Below, one piece after another: positions 36,326-45,200 of a stretch of 64,000 nt of DNA (position 1 is the stretch's first letter; every line of letters begins with the position of its first letter). Both the position numbers and the translations under genes were made by a program. Under the pieces are notes generated by a model. The model saw only the letters and a list, made by a program, of their open reading frames with translations, searched no databases and was not told where the DNA came from. The stretch is from Maribacter stanieri (GTDB lineage Bacteria; Bacteroidota; Bacteroidia; Flavobacteriales; Flavobacteriaceae). Where the stretch lies: NCBI RefSeq assembly GCF_900112245.1, contig NZ_FOYX01000001.1, positions 62,001 to 126,000 of the forward strand, written 5' to 3'.

Positions 36326-36835
36326 ATGATAAAACCCACAGCACAAGTACCTGAGTTAAAATTACCTCTTATTAACGATACACAATGGAGTTTATATGAT
36401 CAAGACAGTACATCTTTTACCATGCTAGTATTCTATCGTGGTCTACACTGTCCTGTTTGTAGAAAGTATTTAGAATCTTTAACTAAAAAACTTAAAGATT
36501 TTAGTGGTCGAGGAGTACATCTAATCGCAATTAGTATGGATAGCGAAGAAAGAGCTAAAAAAGCTGGAAATGAATGGAATATTCCTGAACTTCCTGTTGG
36601 ATATAATTTACCTATTGAAAATGCAAGAGAATGGGGATTATACATTTCTAAAAAAACGTCTGAAAAAGAACCAGATGTATTTTCAGAACCCGGGCTATTC
36701 TTGATAAGACCTGATAATACACTTTATGCCAGCTCTATACAAACAATGCCTTTTGCAAGACCAGACTGGGACGACATTTTAAATGCTATTGACTATGTAA
36801 CTAAAAACGATTACCCTGCCAGAGGTGGAGAGTAA
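36326..36835 (+). CDS. Peroxiredoxin-like AhpC/TSA family protein
   Basis: 169 aa thioredoxin-fold protein. The active motif is YRGLHCPVCRKYLE with C42 and C45, a CxxC in the place where peroxiredoxins have the peroxidatic cysteine. It lacks a signal peptide and is probably cytoplasmic; it should reduce peroxides or act as a disulfide reductase. Followed by a strong hairpin terminator. Confidence 0.75.
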   Translation: MIKPTAQVPELKLPLINDTQWSLYDQDSTSFTMLVFYRGLHCPVCRKYLESLTKKLKDFSGRGVHLIAISMDSEERAKKAGNEWNIPELPVGYNLPIENAREWGLYISKKTSEKEPDVFSEPGLFLIRPDNTLYASSIQTMPFARPDWDDILNAIDYVTKNDYPARGGE

Positions 36836-36870
36836 TATTACATTTACTTACAATAATCGGTTAAAACACA

Positions 36871-36912
36871 AAAAGTGATTTGTTCATATCAAGGAACAAA
36901 TCACTTTTTTTT
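36871..36912. terminator. Bidirectional hairpin terminator between the peroxiredoxin-like and RraA-like genes
   Basis: Arms AAAGTGATTTGTTC and GAACAAATCACTTT with loop ATATCAAG, A-rich on the left and T8 on the right, so it can end transcription of the two convergent genes. Confidence 0.85.
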
Positions 36913-36946
36913 ATGTTATTCTTACTTTATAATTAGAACAAGTAAT

Positions 36947-37663
36947 TTAATTTTTATCTGACTTCCATTTTTCGAACATCGCTTTTATTTCTTCATCTAC
37001 CATTGGGTACAAGCCTATAATCGCGTTACCACCCTTTACTTTTTCCAAAACAAAATCTTCATATAAAGTCATTTGAATACATTCATCCGCAACCTCATCC
37101 GCCAAATGCGCCGGTATTACCATTACTCCATCATCATCACCAATTATAACATCACCAGGAAAAACGGCTACATCTCCGCAACCAATTGGGTCGTTAATCG
37201 CTATTGCTTGATGCAATGTTAGATTAGTAGGTGCGGTAGGTCTATTATGATAGGAGGAAAAATCTAAATCCGCTATTTCTGCAGAATCCCGAAAACCACC
37301 ATCTGTAATAATACCAGATGCTCCCCTTACCATTAAACGTGTTACTAAAATTGACCCTGCCGATGCTGCTCTTGCATTTTGTCGACTGTCAATAACTAAC
37401 ACAGCCCCCTCTGGGCATTCCTCTACTGCTACTCTCTGTAAATGCTTAGGGTCCCTAAAAACCTCAATGGTATTTAAATCTTCTCTCGCAGGTATGTAGC
37501 GCAAAGTATAGGCTTCACCAACCATTGTTGGTCTTCCTGATCTTAATGGTTTTACACTCTGTATGAATTGATTTTTTAATCCTTTTTTAAAAAGACAAGT
37601 AGCAACCGTTGCCGTACTTACTTTTTTTAGTTTTTCTTTGGTAGAAGTTGATAGTCTAGTCAT
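36947..37663 (-). CDS. RraA-family protein (HMG/CHA aldolase-like)
   Basis: 238 aa from ATG 37663; the longer frame from 37729 adds residues not seen in the family and would overlap the upstream gene. Family features are GRPTMVGEAYTLRY, then AGSILVTRLMVRGASGIITDGGFRDSAEI, and GDVIIGDDDGVMVIPAHLA. Members either inhibit RNase E or act as aldolases on branched 2-oxo acids; the substrate here is unknown. It follows the Tat-exported TIM-barrel gene by 22 nt at the edge of the alginate locus, which favours a sugar-acid role. Confidence 0.72.
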   Translation of the reverse strand: MTRLSTSTKEKLKKVSTATVATCLFKKGLKNQFIQSVKPLRSGRPTMVGEAYTLRYIPAREDLNTIEVFRDPKHLQRVAVEECPEGAVLVIDSRQNARAASAGSILVTRLMVRGASGIITDGGFRDSAEIADLDFSSYHNRPTAPTNLTLHQAIAINDPIGCGDVAVFPGDVIIGDDDGVMVIPAHLADEVADECIQMTLYEDFVLEKVKGGNAIIGLYPMVDEEIKAMFEKWKSDKN

Positions 37664-37685
37664 GATATCTTTTCTATAGTTTATC

Positions 37686-38654
37686 TTATTGCGCTCTTTG
37701 CCATGCTTCCCTAATAAAAAGCAAATCATGTTTCATTTTGGCAAATACTTCCTTTTTATCCATGATAATTTCTTTTGCTCCATGTTCTGCCCCGCCAAGG
37801 TCATATTCTAAGTGTAATGATATTGGCACATTGATTTTATATTTTTTAAGAAGCGAAAAATACTTATCAAACTCAACCACACCTTCACCTAATGGAATAT
37901 TAATAGGTTCGTATTTTCCATTTTTATAACCCCACTTAAAATCTTTTATAACTATCGATTTGATAAGCGGCTCAATACGGCGCAAATCTAATTCCCAACT
38001 TTTTCCACCTTCTACTACTGCATGCCGAATATCATATTGGCACCCCATATAATTATCATCTGCCTTTGATAAAATTGTAGGCAAATCCCAAATAGGTGCT
38101 CCAACATGATTACCAGCGTGGTTTTGATAACAACCGATTAAACCCAGTTTTTTGTTGACCTCCCCAAGTTTAGCTGCTTGCTCTGAGAATATGGCCTGAC
38201 TCTCTTCTATTGAAGTATTCTCTGGGTATGTAAGCCAACCGGTACGGTAGTGACTGAAACCTGCCTTACTTGCCGCCTCTAAAACACGCTGTTCAGTTTC
38301 ATTCGAAATATCCCAAACGTTTGTGGTCAACATTTGTAGTTTTAACCCATACTTCTTCATTGCTTCTACCGCTTTTGGCAAATCTTCTGTAACATTTTCC
38401 GGTAGTACATGACCTTTTGGACGAACGGTTAAATCCAACCCATTAAAACCAATATCAGCAGCAGCAGAACACATTTCATTATAGTCTAAAAATTGTAGAT
38501 GTTTAGAGAATAAATTCACCTCAATATCATTTCTAGAAACTACAGAAGAAGCTAAAAGAGGGCTCCCTATTTGCAGTAATGATATGCCTGCCAATGCAGT
38601 AGCAGATTTCTTTGTAAAGTCTCTCCTTGATATCCCTTTATTATCATTTCTCAT
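37686..38654 (-). CDS. Tat-exported sugar phosphate isomerase/epimerase-like TIM-barrel protein
   Basis: 322 aa. The N-terminus has a twin-arginine signal (SRRDFTKKSATALAGISLLQIGSP split across residues 9-30). The rest is a xylose-isomerase-like/AP-endonuclease-2 barrel: GFNGLDLTVRPKGH, LQMLTTNVWD, LGLIGCYQNHAGNH, IVIKDFKWGY and LGEGVVEFDKYF provide candidate metal ligands. Export of such an isomerase to the periplasm suggests it acts on an oligo- or monosaccharide there. It is divergent from the PL6 lyase gene and may share the operator in that gap. Confidence 0.75.
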   Translation of the reverse strand: MRNDNKGISRRDFTKKSATALAGISLLQIGSPLLASSVVSRNDIEVNLFSKHLQFLDYNEMCSAAADIGFNGLDLTVRPKGHVLPENVTEDLPKAVEAMKKYGLKLQMLTTNVWDISNETEQRVLEAASKAGFSHYRTGWLTYPENTSIEESQAIFSEQAAKLGEVNKKLGLIGCYQNHAGNHVGAPIWDLPTILSKADDNYMGCQYDIRHAVVEGGKSWELDLRRIEPLIKSIVIKDFKWGYKNGKYEPINIPLGEGVVEFDKYFSLLKKYKINVPISLHLEYDLGGAEHGAKEIIMDKKEVFAKMKHDLLFIREAWQRAQ

Positions 38655-38701
38655 TTTAACGAACTTAAAATTGTTTTAAAGGTAGATTTTATGTTAAAAA
38701 T

Positions 38702-38731
38702 TTGGATGTCTTACAAATATATGTATTTTTG
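38702..38731 (+). promoter_or_regulatory. Promoter of the PL6 lyase gene (TTG-N19-TAnnTTTG)
   Basis: TTG at 38702-38704, 19 bp spacer, TATTTTTG at 38724-38731: an exact match to the Bacteroidetes consensus. A possible minus-strand -7 box for the divergent isomerase gene (TATATTTG, 38721-38714) overlaps the spacer. Confidence 0.65.
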
Positions 38732-38753
38732 GTCAACCAAACTGGTTAACCAA
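38729..38753. promoter_or_regulatory. Tandem operator at the PL6 promoter (2 x TTGGnnAACCAA-type 12-mers)
   Basis: 12-mers at 38729 (TTGGTCAACCAA) and 38742 (CTGGTTAACCAA), start to start 13 bp. The first overlaps the 3' end of the -7 box by 3 nt. Identical arrangements stand before susC and gntR. Best candidate regulator is the GntR/FadR protein at 51716. Confidence 0.7.
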
Positions 38754-38768
38754 TATTATCAAATTCAA

Positions 38769-41090
38769 ATGAAAAATAAATTCTTATTCAAGGCATTTTT
38801 ATTGATCATGTTTATCTCAACAATTTCTTGGGTAAATAAAGATAAAAATGATGTCCTAGTTCATAATATCGCTGAATTTGACGAAGCAGTTTCTAGTGCA
38901 GAGCCTGGTACTGTAATTGTCTTGGCTAACGGAATATGGAATAATGTTCAGTTTAAATTTACAGGAGAAGGTACCAAAAATGCTCCAATTACAGTAAAGG
39001 CAGAAACACCGGGCAAAGTATTTATTGAAGGGATTTCTAATTTAGAAATTTCCGGAAATTATTTAATAGTTGACGGACTGTTTTTTAGAAATGGTCATAC
39101 CCCAACTGAAAATGTAATTGCGTTTAGAACAAGCGAAGAAAATGTAGCTAATTACTCTAGGGTAACTAATTGTGTAATTCTAGATTATAATCAGCAACAA
39201 CGAGACAAAGATGATCTCTGGGTTCAGTTTTATGGTACTCATAATACACTAGACCATTGTTATATTGCTGGTAAAACAAATGGTGGACCAACAGTTAGGG
39301 TAGATTTGAAAGGAAACCAAAGCATTAGAAATTATCATCAAATTGTTGATAATCATTTTGGACCAAGACCTAGAAAAGGTGGCGCTAGAGGAGAAACTAT
39401 TCAACTAGGAAGTAGCTTTACCTCTATGTCGCCAAGTAATACAACTATTGCCAATAATTTATTTGAAGAATGTAATGGGGAAGTTGAGATTATTTCTAGC
39501 AAGACAAATTTTAACGAAATTAGAAATAATGTATTCTATAAAAGTGAAGGTTCTGTTGTAACACGTCATGGTAATTATGCCGTTATAGATGGTAATTATT
39601 TTATTGGTGATGGAGAAAATAAAAATTATGGTGGAATTAGACTGGTAAACACAGGACACTGGGTTATAAATAATTACTTCTATAAAATTATTGGTGAAAA
39701 CTTTAGAAGTCCACTAGCTGTAATGAACGGAATTCCTAAATCACCATTAAACAGATATAATCAAGTTACAGATGTTGTGGTTGCCTATAATACGTATGTA
39801 GATTGTAAATCGCCATGGCAATTTGGAGTGGGTACAAACATTGAACAAAAAGATGTACTTCCAGAATCTGAAATACGCTCAGCCAGAGCTCTTAGAACAG
39901 AAGTTGCCAATAATATTATCTACAACAGCATAGGTGATGAACATATAATTATTGAACATGACAAAGCTGATGGAGTAAAATTCAAAAGTAATATTATTAA
40001 TAACCAAGAGATAAGTTTTGGGGATACAACAAGAATTAAAGCTAGTGAATTTCAATTGACAAAAGTTGGCGAGTATGTCTATCTACCTAAATTAACCAGT
40101 GAGTTTGATATTTACCAAGGTTTTGGTTTTAATACAATTACCAAAGATCTTTTTGGAAATTCTAGAGAAGACAAAAATTCAATTGGTGCTGTGGTTCAAG
40201 GTGAATTTAAGGACACTGATATTTTAAACAAAGCTAAATACGGAGCAAGTTGGTATTCTAATATTGTAAAAAATACATCTCCTAACATTATAGAAGTTTC
40301 CAAAACCAAAGGAGAATTAGCAGCCAAAATAGCTACTGCTAAAGCAGGAGATATTATCTCTTTAAAACCAGGGAAATACAAAGTATCAAAATCGATACTA
40401 ATCAACAAAACAATTACAATTCAATCTAAAGAAAACGAAAAAGCTGAAATCGTCTTTACCGGAGCAGATAACACTCCACTATTTGAATTAAACCCTTATG
40501 GAATTTTAAATCTTAAGAATGTATCACTTACCGGTAACGGTAAACAAAAAGCATTTTCTAACCTAAAAGAAAATATGTCTAACCAATACGGTTTAACCGT
40601 TACGGGTTGCGATATCAATAATTTCGATTATGTATTAAAAGCATACAAACAAACATTTGCCCAAGAAATCACTTTTAAAGATACTGCAATTGCCGATTGT
40701 GAAAACGGTATTGAATTGTCTGAAGAAACGAATGACAAAGGAGATTACAACGTAGAATACTTAACTATTCAAAACTGTACATTCACTAACGTTAACCAAA
40801 ATGTGATTGATTATTATAGGGGTGGCTATGATGAATCAACCATTGGAGGAAACTTATTGGTTACAAACTCTAGCTTTTCAAATTGCGGCTCTAAAGAAGA
40901 AAACGGAATTTTATTAAACACTAGAGGTATCGTAAATGTTGATATTTCAAACAATACTTTTAAAAACAATAATGTAAAATTAGTGGCATTACTATGGGGA
41001 GCAAAGAATAATTCACATGCTGATAATGTAATTACAAACTCAGGTCAGATTAAGGTTGAAGAAAATTTGAAGATGAAATTAATGTACTAA
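38769..41090 (+). CDS. PL6-family alginate lyase
   Basis: 773 aa from ATG 38769, which gives a signal peptide (KNKFLFKAFLLIMFISTISW); the longer frame from 38691 runs through the promoter. The protein is a right-handed parallel beta-helix. The catalytic pair is K245 and R266 (SKTNFNEIRNN and VVTRHGNYAV), 21 residues apart as in chondroitinase B and PL6 alginate lyases. A second beta-helix-like part follows (about 480-773), as in two-domain members. It cuts alginate by beta-elimination outside the cell or in the periplasm. First gene of the lyase operon with PL17 and kdgF. Confidence 0.88.
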   Translation: MKNKFLFKAFLLIMFISTISWVNKDKNDVLVHNIAEFDEAVSSAEPGTVIVLANGIWNNVQFKFTGEGTKNAPITVKAETPGKVFIEGISNLEISGNYLIVDGLFFRNGHTPTENVIAFRTSEENVANYSRVTNCVILDYNQQQRDKDDLWVQFYGTHNTLDHCYIAGKTNGGPTVRVDLKGNQSIRNYHQIVDNHFGPRPRKGGARGETIQLGSSFTSMSPSNTTIANNLFEECNGEVEIISSKTNFNEIRNNVFYKSEGSVVTRHGNYAVIDGNYFIGDGENKNYGGIRLVNTGHWVINNYFYKIIGENFRSPLAVMNGIPKSPLNRYNQVTDVVVAYNTYVDCKSPWQFGVGTNIEQKDVLPESEIRSARALRTEVANNIIYNSIGDEHIIIEHDKADGVKFKSNIINNQEISFGDTTRIKASEFQLTKVGEYVYLPKLTSEFDIYQGFGFNTITKDLFGNSREDKNSIGAVVQGEFKDTDILNKAKYGASWYSNIVKNTSPNIIEVSKTKGELAAKIATAKAGDIISLKPGKYKVSKSILINKTITIQSKENEKAEIVFTGADNTPLFELNPYGILNLKNVSLTGNGKQKAFSNLKENMSNQYGLTVTGCDINNFDYVLKAYKQTFAQEITFKDTAIADCENGIELSEETNDKGDYNVEYLTIQNCTFTNVNQNVIDYYRGGYDESTIGGNLLVTNSSFSNCGSKEENGILLNTRGIVNVDISNNTFKNNNVKLVALLWGAKNNSHADNVITNSGQIKVEENLKMKLMY

Positions 41091-41202
41091 TCCAAAAATA
41101 AAAACACTACCCTATAATTCATTTGTTTCAACCTTCTGCAATAAAATAATTTTCAGAAAAAGATACTATTTTCAAATGATTTTTGAATAGCAAAATAAAA
41201 GA

Positions 41203-43443
41203 ATGTATATAAAAAGAATCAACTGGGCGATAATAACTATCACATGTTTATTTATAAGCATTTGCCCTCTAATCATTCAAGCTCAAGAACATCCTAACCT
41301 TATTTTAACCAAGGCTGGGGTAGAAAAAATTAGAGCTCAATTAGGTAATGTTCCTCTATTTGATGCTTCACTTCAAAAACTAAAAGAAGAAGTAGATGCA
41401 GAAATGGCTCTAGGTATAGATACACCTATTCCAAAAGATTATTCTGGTGGCTACACACATGCACGTCATAAGCGTAACATGACAGTGATGCAACAAGCTG
41501 GTGTTCTATATCAAATATTGGACGATGAAAAATATGCGAAGTATGTAAAAGACATGTTAATGCAATATGAGGGTATGTATAAAACATTACCGCTGCATCC
41601 AAAAACAAGATCTTATGCTAGAGGTAAATTATTTTGGCAATGTTTAAATGATTCTAACTGGTTAGTTTACGTTAGCCAGGCTTACGATTGCATCTATAAT
41701 TACTTAAGCAAGGTCGAAAGAAAAAAATTAGAAAAGAATCTTTTTAAGCCATTTGCAGATCATATTTCGGTAGATAGTCCGCAATTTTATCAAAGAGTTC
41801 ACAATCACAGTACATGGGGCAATGCCGCAGTTGGTATGATTGGTTTGGTGATGAATGACAAAGAGTTAATTGACCGTGCGCTATATGGTATTAAAGGGGT
41901 GAATTTAGATAAAACCGCTAAAGATGACGATGGTGGTTTTTTGAATGAAGATGGAAAAGCAGGTTTCTTAGCGAATATAGAAGAGCCATTTTCTCCTGAT
42001 GGATATTATAATGAAGGTCCTTATTACCAACGTTATGCCATGTATCCTTTTTTAATTTTTGCTGAAGGATTACACAACGTAAAACCTGAATTAAAAATAT
42101 TTAAGTACAAAGATGGTGTCCTTTTAAAATCAATTAATGCACTCATTAATTTATCTGATGCCGATGGCGATTTCTTTCCACTAAACGACGGACAAAAAGG
42201 GATGTCATACTATAACGATGCTTTAGTTACAGCGGTAGATATTTCTTATTATTTCGGGAACCAAGACCCAGGCTTGTTAAGTATCGCTGAAAAACAAAAT
42301 AAGGTCTTATTAGACGATTCTGGCTTAGCAGTTGCGCTCGGAGTTAAAAATGGTGAAGCCAAACCATTCGATAAAAAATCAATTAACCTATCTGATGGAC
42401 CAGATGGTACCCAGGGTGGAGTTGGTATTTTACGTAGTGAAGATTTAGAGCTTGTTTTTAAATATGCTTCGCAAGGATCAAGTCATGGTCATTATGATAA
42501 GTTGTCCTATTCATTCTACGATAATGGAGATGAAGTACTACAAGATTACGGTTTAGCCCGTTTTGTAAATATTGAGCAAAAAGGTGGTGGTAACTATTTA
42601 AAGGAAAATAAAACTTGGGCAAAACAAACCATTGCCCATAACACACTAGTGCAGAATGAGAAGTCTCACTACCAAGGTAAATATGATATTGGAAGTAAGT
42701 ATCATCCAGATTTATATCTTTTTGATGTTTCAAATGCCGACATTCAATTATTAAGTGCAAAGGAAACAAATGCGTATCCGGGAACAGAAATGCATAGAAC
42801 TATGGCTATTATCAAAGACGAAAGTTTTGAAAAGCCATTCATGCTAGATATTCTTAAAGTCAAATCTGACAGCACAAATCAATACGATTTACCTTTTTAT
42901 TTCATGGGGCAAGTATTGAACACAAATTTTGAATATGAAGTTCCTAAAACGCTAGAACCTTTAGGAAAAGACAATGGATATCAACATTTATGGTCAGAAG
43001 GTTGTGCTAATACAACAGACGAAAACACCAAATTAAGTTGGTTAGAAAAAGGGAGATTCTACACCTTAACATCTGCAACTTTAAAAGATGATGAACTACG
43101 GTTTGTAAGAATAGGAGCTAACGACCCAGAATTTAATTTAAGAAGAGAAGCGGGCTTTATTATTCGTAGAAAGGATTCTAAAAACACGCTGTTTGTTTCG
43201 ACGATAGAAGCACATGGTAGTTATAGTCCAGTCTCAGAATCTGCCTTGAACTCTAAAAGCAACATTACAGATTTAAAAGTGATTTTAGATACAGTAGATT
43301 ATACAGCTATTTCAATTACTACCATAAATGGTAATAGTAAATTGCTTATTCTAGCAAATAATAATGCTTCTAAAGAAGCGAAACATATTTTGAAAATAAA
43401 CGATAAGGATTACACTTGGACAGGTTCTTATTATTACAATTAA
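41203..43443 (+). CDS. PL17-family oligoalginate lyase
   Basis: 746 aa. Signal peptide about residues 1-28 (CPLIIQAQ). N-terminal alpha-toroid with N201-H202 (RVHNHSTWGN), the same positions as in the characterised Alg17c-type enzyme, and tyrosines 268-275 (YYNEGPYY) that include the likely catalytic base/acid. C-terminal heparinase II/III-like beta-sandwich starts near GGVGILRSE with HGHYDKLSYSFYDNG. It releases unsaturated monouronate from alginate oligomers, the substrate of KdgF encoded next (23 nt downstream). Confidence 0.9.
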   Translation: MYIKRINWAIITITCLFISICPLIIQAQEHPNLILTKAGVEKIRAQLGNVPLFDASLQKLKEEVDAEMALGIDTPIPKDYSGGYTHARHKRNMTVMQQAGVLYQILDDEKYAKYVKDMLMQYEGMYKTLPLHPKTRSYARGKLFWQCLNDSNWLVYVSQAYDCIYNYLSKVERKKLEKNLFKPFADHISVDSPQFYQRVHNHSTWGNAAVGMIGLVMNDKELIDRALYGIKGVNLDKTAKDDDGGFLNEDGKAGFLANIEEPFSPDGYYNEGPYYQRYAMYPFLIFAEGLHNVKPELKIFKYKDGVLLKSINALINLSDADGDFFPLNDGQKGMSYYNDALVTAVDISYYFGNQDPGLLSIAEKQNKVLLDDSGLAVALGVKNGEAKPFDKKSINLSDGPDGTQGGVGILRSEDLELVFKYASQGSSHGHYDKLSYSFYDNGDEVLQDYGLARFVNIEQKGGGNYLKENKTWAKQTIAHNTLVQNEKSHYQGKYDIGSKYHPDLYLFDVSNADIQLLSAKETNAYPGTEMHRTMAIIKDESFEKPFMLDILKVKSDSTNQYDLPFYFMGQVLNTNFEYEVPKTLEPLGKDNGYQHLWSEGCANTTDENTKLSWLEKGRFYTLTSATLKDDELRFVRIGANDPEFNLRREAGFIIRRKDSKNTLFVSTIEAHGSYSPVSESALNSKSNITDLKVILDTVDYTAISITTINGNSKLLILANNNASKEAKHILKINDKDYTWTGSYYYN

Positions 43444-43466
43444 ACTAATATTAAAACAATAAAAAA

Positions 43467-43841
43467 ATGAAGCGATTTAGTGAAAAGTACGTCATTTCAA
43501 AAGATATGGAATGGGAAAAACTTGGAGGAGGTGTATCACGAAAGTTTTTAGGATACGATAATCAAATCATGATGGTGAAAGTAAAATTTGACAAAGGAGC
43601 ATTAGGTGCGCCACATCAACATTTTCATACTCAGGCTACTTATTGTGTTTCAGGTAAATTTGAATTTGAAATTGATGGGGTAAAGCAAATTGTAGAAGCA
43701 GGTGACGGAGTTTATATAGAACCTAATTTATTACATAGTGCCGTTTGCTTAGAAGAAGGTATGCTAATTGACACTTTTAGCCCTGTAAGAGAAGATTTCT
43801 TAAGCGGAGGTGCGGTATCTTATTTCGGAGATAAAGAATAG
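43467..43841 (+). CDS. kdgF: KdgF, unsaturated uronate ring-opening cupin
   Basis: 124 aa small cupin. Metal-site histidines in APHQHFHTQ (H50, H52, H54) with H90, and the active-site trio D102, F104 and R108 (DTFSPVR) matching the known KdgF pattern. It speeds conversion of 4,5-unsaturated monouronate into the linear keto form (DEH). It directly follows the lyase that makes this product. No signal peptide, so the last step is cytoplasmic even though PL17 has an export signal. Confidence 0.9.
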   Translation: MKRFSEKYVISKDMEWEKLGGGVSRKFLGYDNQIMMVKVKFDKGALGAPHQHFHTQATYCVSGKFEFEIDGVKQIVEAGDGVYIEPNLLHSAVCLEEGMLIDTFSPVREDFLSGGAVSYFGDKE

Positions 43842-43947
43842 ATAACCATCAATTATTATTATAATTTTAATGGTTGTATTTCAATTCGAAAATATTTTAT
43901 GAAGTAAATATTATTTTAATCACATTTTAAATGCTGAACCAAAGATT

Positions 43948-45198
43948 ATGACAACGGAAAATATATCCATTACAGGAAAATTTAAAAGGAGTCTTAAGAA
44001 TTTTGGTCCAGCATTTTTTATTATCGGCTATGTTGTAGGCACAGGTAGTGTAACCTCTATGGTAGTTTCTGGTGCTAAGTATGGGCTTAGCCTTTCATGG
44101 GCACTTCTACTCTCTTGCTTTTTCACATACTTCTTATTGGTGTCAATTAGTAAGTTGACCATCGTTTCTGGAGATACCCTAATGCTTAATTTTAAAAAAG
44201 CATTTGGAAAACCGCTCACCATTTTTATTATTACCGCATTACTGGTATCAATAGTTTCTTCATGCATAGGTGTTATGGGTGTTGTTGCCGAAGTAACTAT
44301 GGAATGGATTTCAGTAAAAACCTCCGTTTCATTTCTTAACAAACCTATTGTTTCTATCTTTTTCATCGCATTACTTATTGGTCTTTTTTGGACCGGTAAA
44401 CACGAAAATTTCATAAAGGCAATGAGTATTATGGTTGGCTTTATGGCACTGGCTTTTATCATTACTAGTTTTATGGTGGTACAGGAAGCTGGCACTTCTA
44501 TTTCCGAGTTCTTCCCAGAATTACCTAAAGGCGATAATAACGGATTAGTAATTGCCGGTATAGTAGGTACTACTATGGCCGGTGTTTGCTTAGCTTCTAG
44601 AAGTATTTTGGTTCAAGAACAAAACTGGGGCTTAAAAGATTTAAAGACAGAGAATAAAGATGCCATGTCCTCTATGGTAATGACATTTTTAATTAGTCTT
44701 GCCATAATGATCAGTGCAACTGGCACACTTTACTTTAAAGGTGCCCCTGTAGATGATGCTACTGATATGATGCATGCTTTAGGACCATGGGCAGGAGATT
44801 TTGCTCTTACCCTATTTACCTTGGGAATTATTGGCGCAGGATTATCATCAATCTTCCCCAACCTATTATTATTCCCTTGGCTGATCGCAGACTATACAGA
44901 CACTGAGCGCGATATGAAAAAACCACTATATAAGGGTATAGTAGTTTTAGTAGCACTATCTGGTTTAATCGTTCCTATTTTAGGAGGAAAACCAGTTTGG
45001 ATCCTAATAGCCTCTCAAGCATTGAGTCCGTTCGTAATGCCTTTAATTACACTCTTTCTTCTTATCCTTCTAAACAAAGAGAGCATTATGAAAGAACATA
45101 AAATAGGTCTTTGGATGAACCTGGCTTTAGGTGCTACTTTTATATTCAACTGCTATATGCTATACGTTGCCTTAAACGGATTTATTGATTTTATCTAA
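43948..45198 (+). CDS. Nramp-fold transporter lacking the metal-binding motifs
   Basis: 416 aa with about 11 helices. Alignment by eye to Nramp: helix 1 FGPAFFIIGYVVGTGSVTS corresponds to GPGFL...DPGN, but DPGN is GTGS (residues 31-34). Helix 6 GTTMAGVCLASRSILVQ corresponds to GATVMPHNLYLHSSLVQ, but the metal-coordinating MPH is AGV. So the scaffold is Nramp and the classical divalent-metal site is gone. Its place between kdgF and manA in an alginate locus points to a different substrate, perhaps a sugar acid or another ion. Convergent with manA, only 2 nt between stops. Confidence 0.75.
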   Translation: MTTENISITGKFKRSLKNFGPAFFIIGYVVGTGSVTSMVVSGAKYGLSLSWALLLSCFFTYFLLVSISKLTIVSGDTLMLNFKKAFGKPLTIFIITALLVSIVSSCIGVMGVVAEVTMEWISVKTSVSFLNKPIVSIFFIALLIGLFWTGKHENFIKAMSIMVGFMALAFIITSFMVVQEAGTSISEFFPELPKGDNNGLVIAGIVGTTMAGVCLASRSILVQEQNWGLKDLKTENKDAMSSMVMTFLISLAIMISATGTLYFKGAPVDDATDMMHALGPWAGDFALTLFTLGIIGAGLSSIFPNLLLFPWLIADYTDTERDMKKPLYKGIVVLVALSGLIVPILGGKPVWILIASQALSPFVMPLITLFLLILLNKESIMKEHKIGLWMNLALGATFIFNCYMLYVALNGFIDFI

Positions 45199-45200
45199 TC

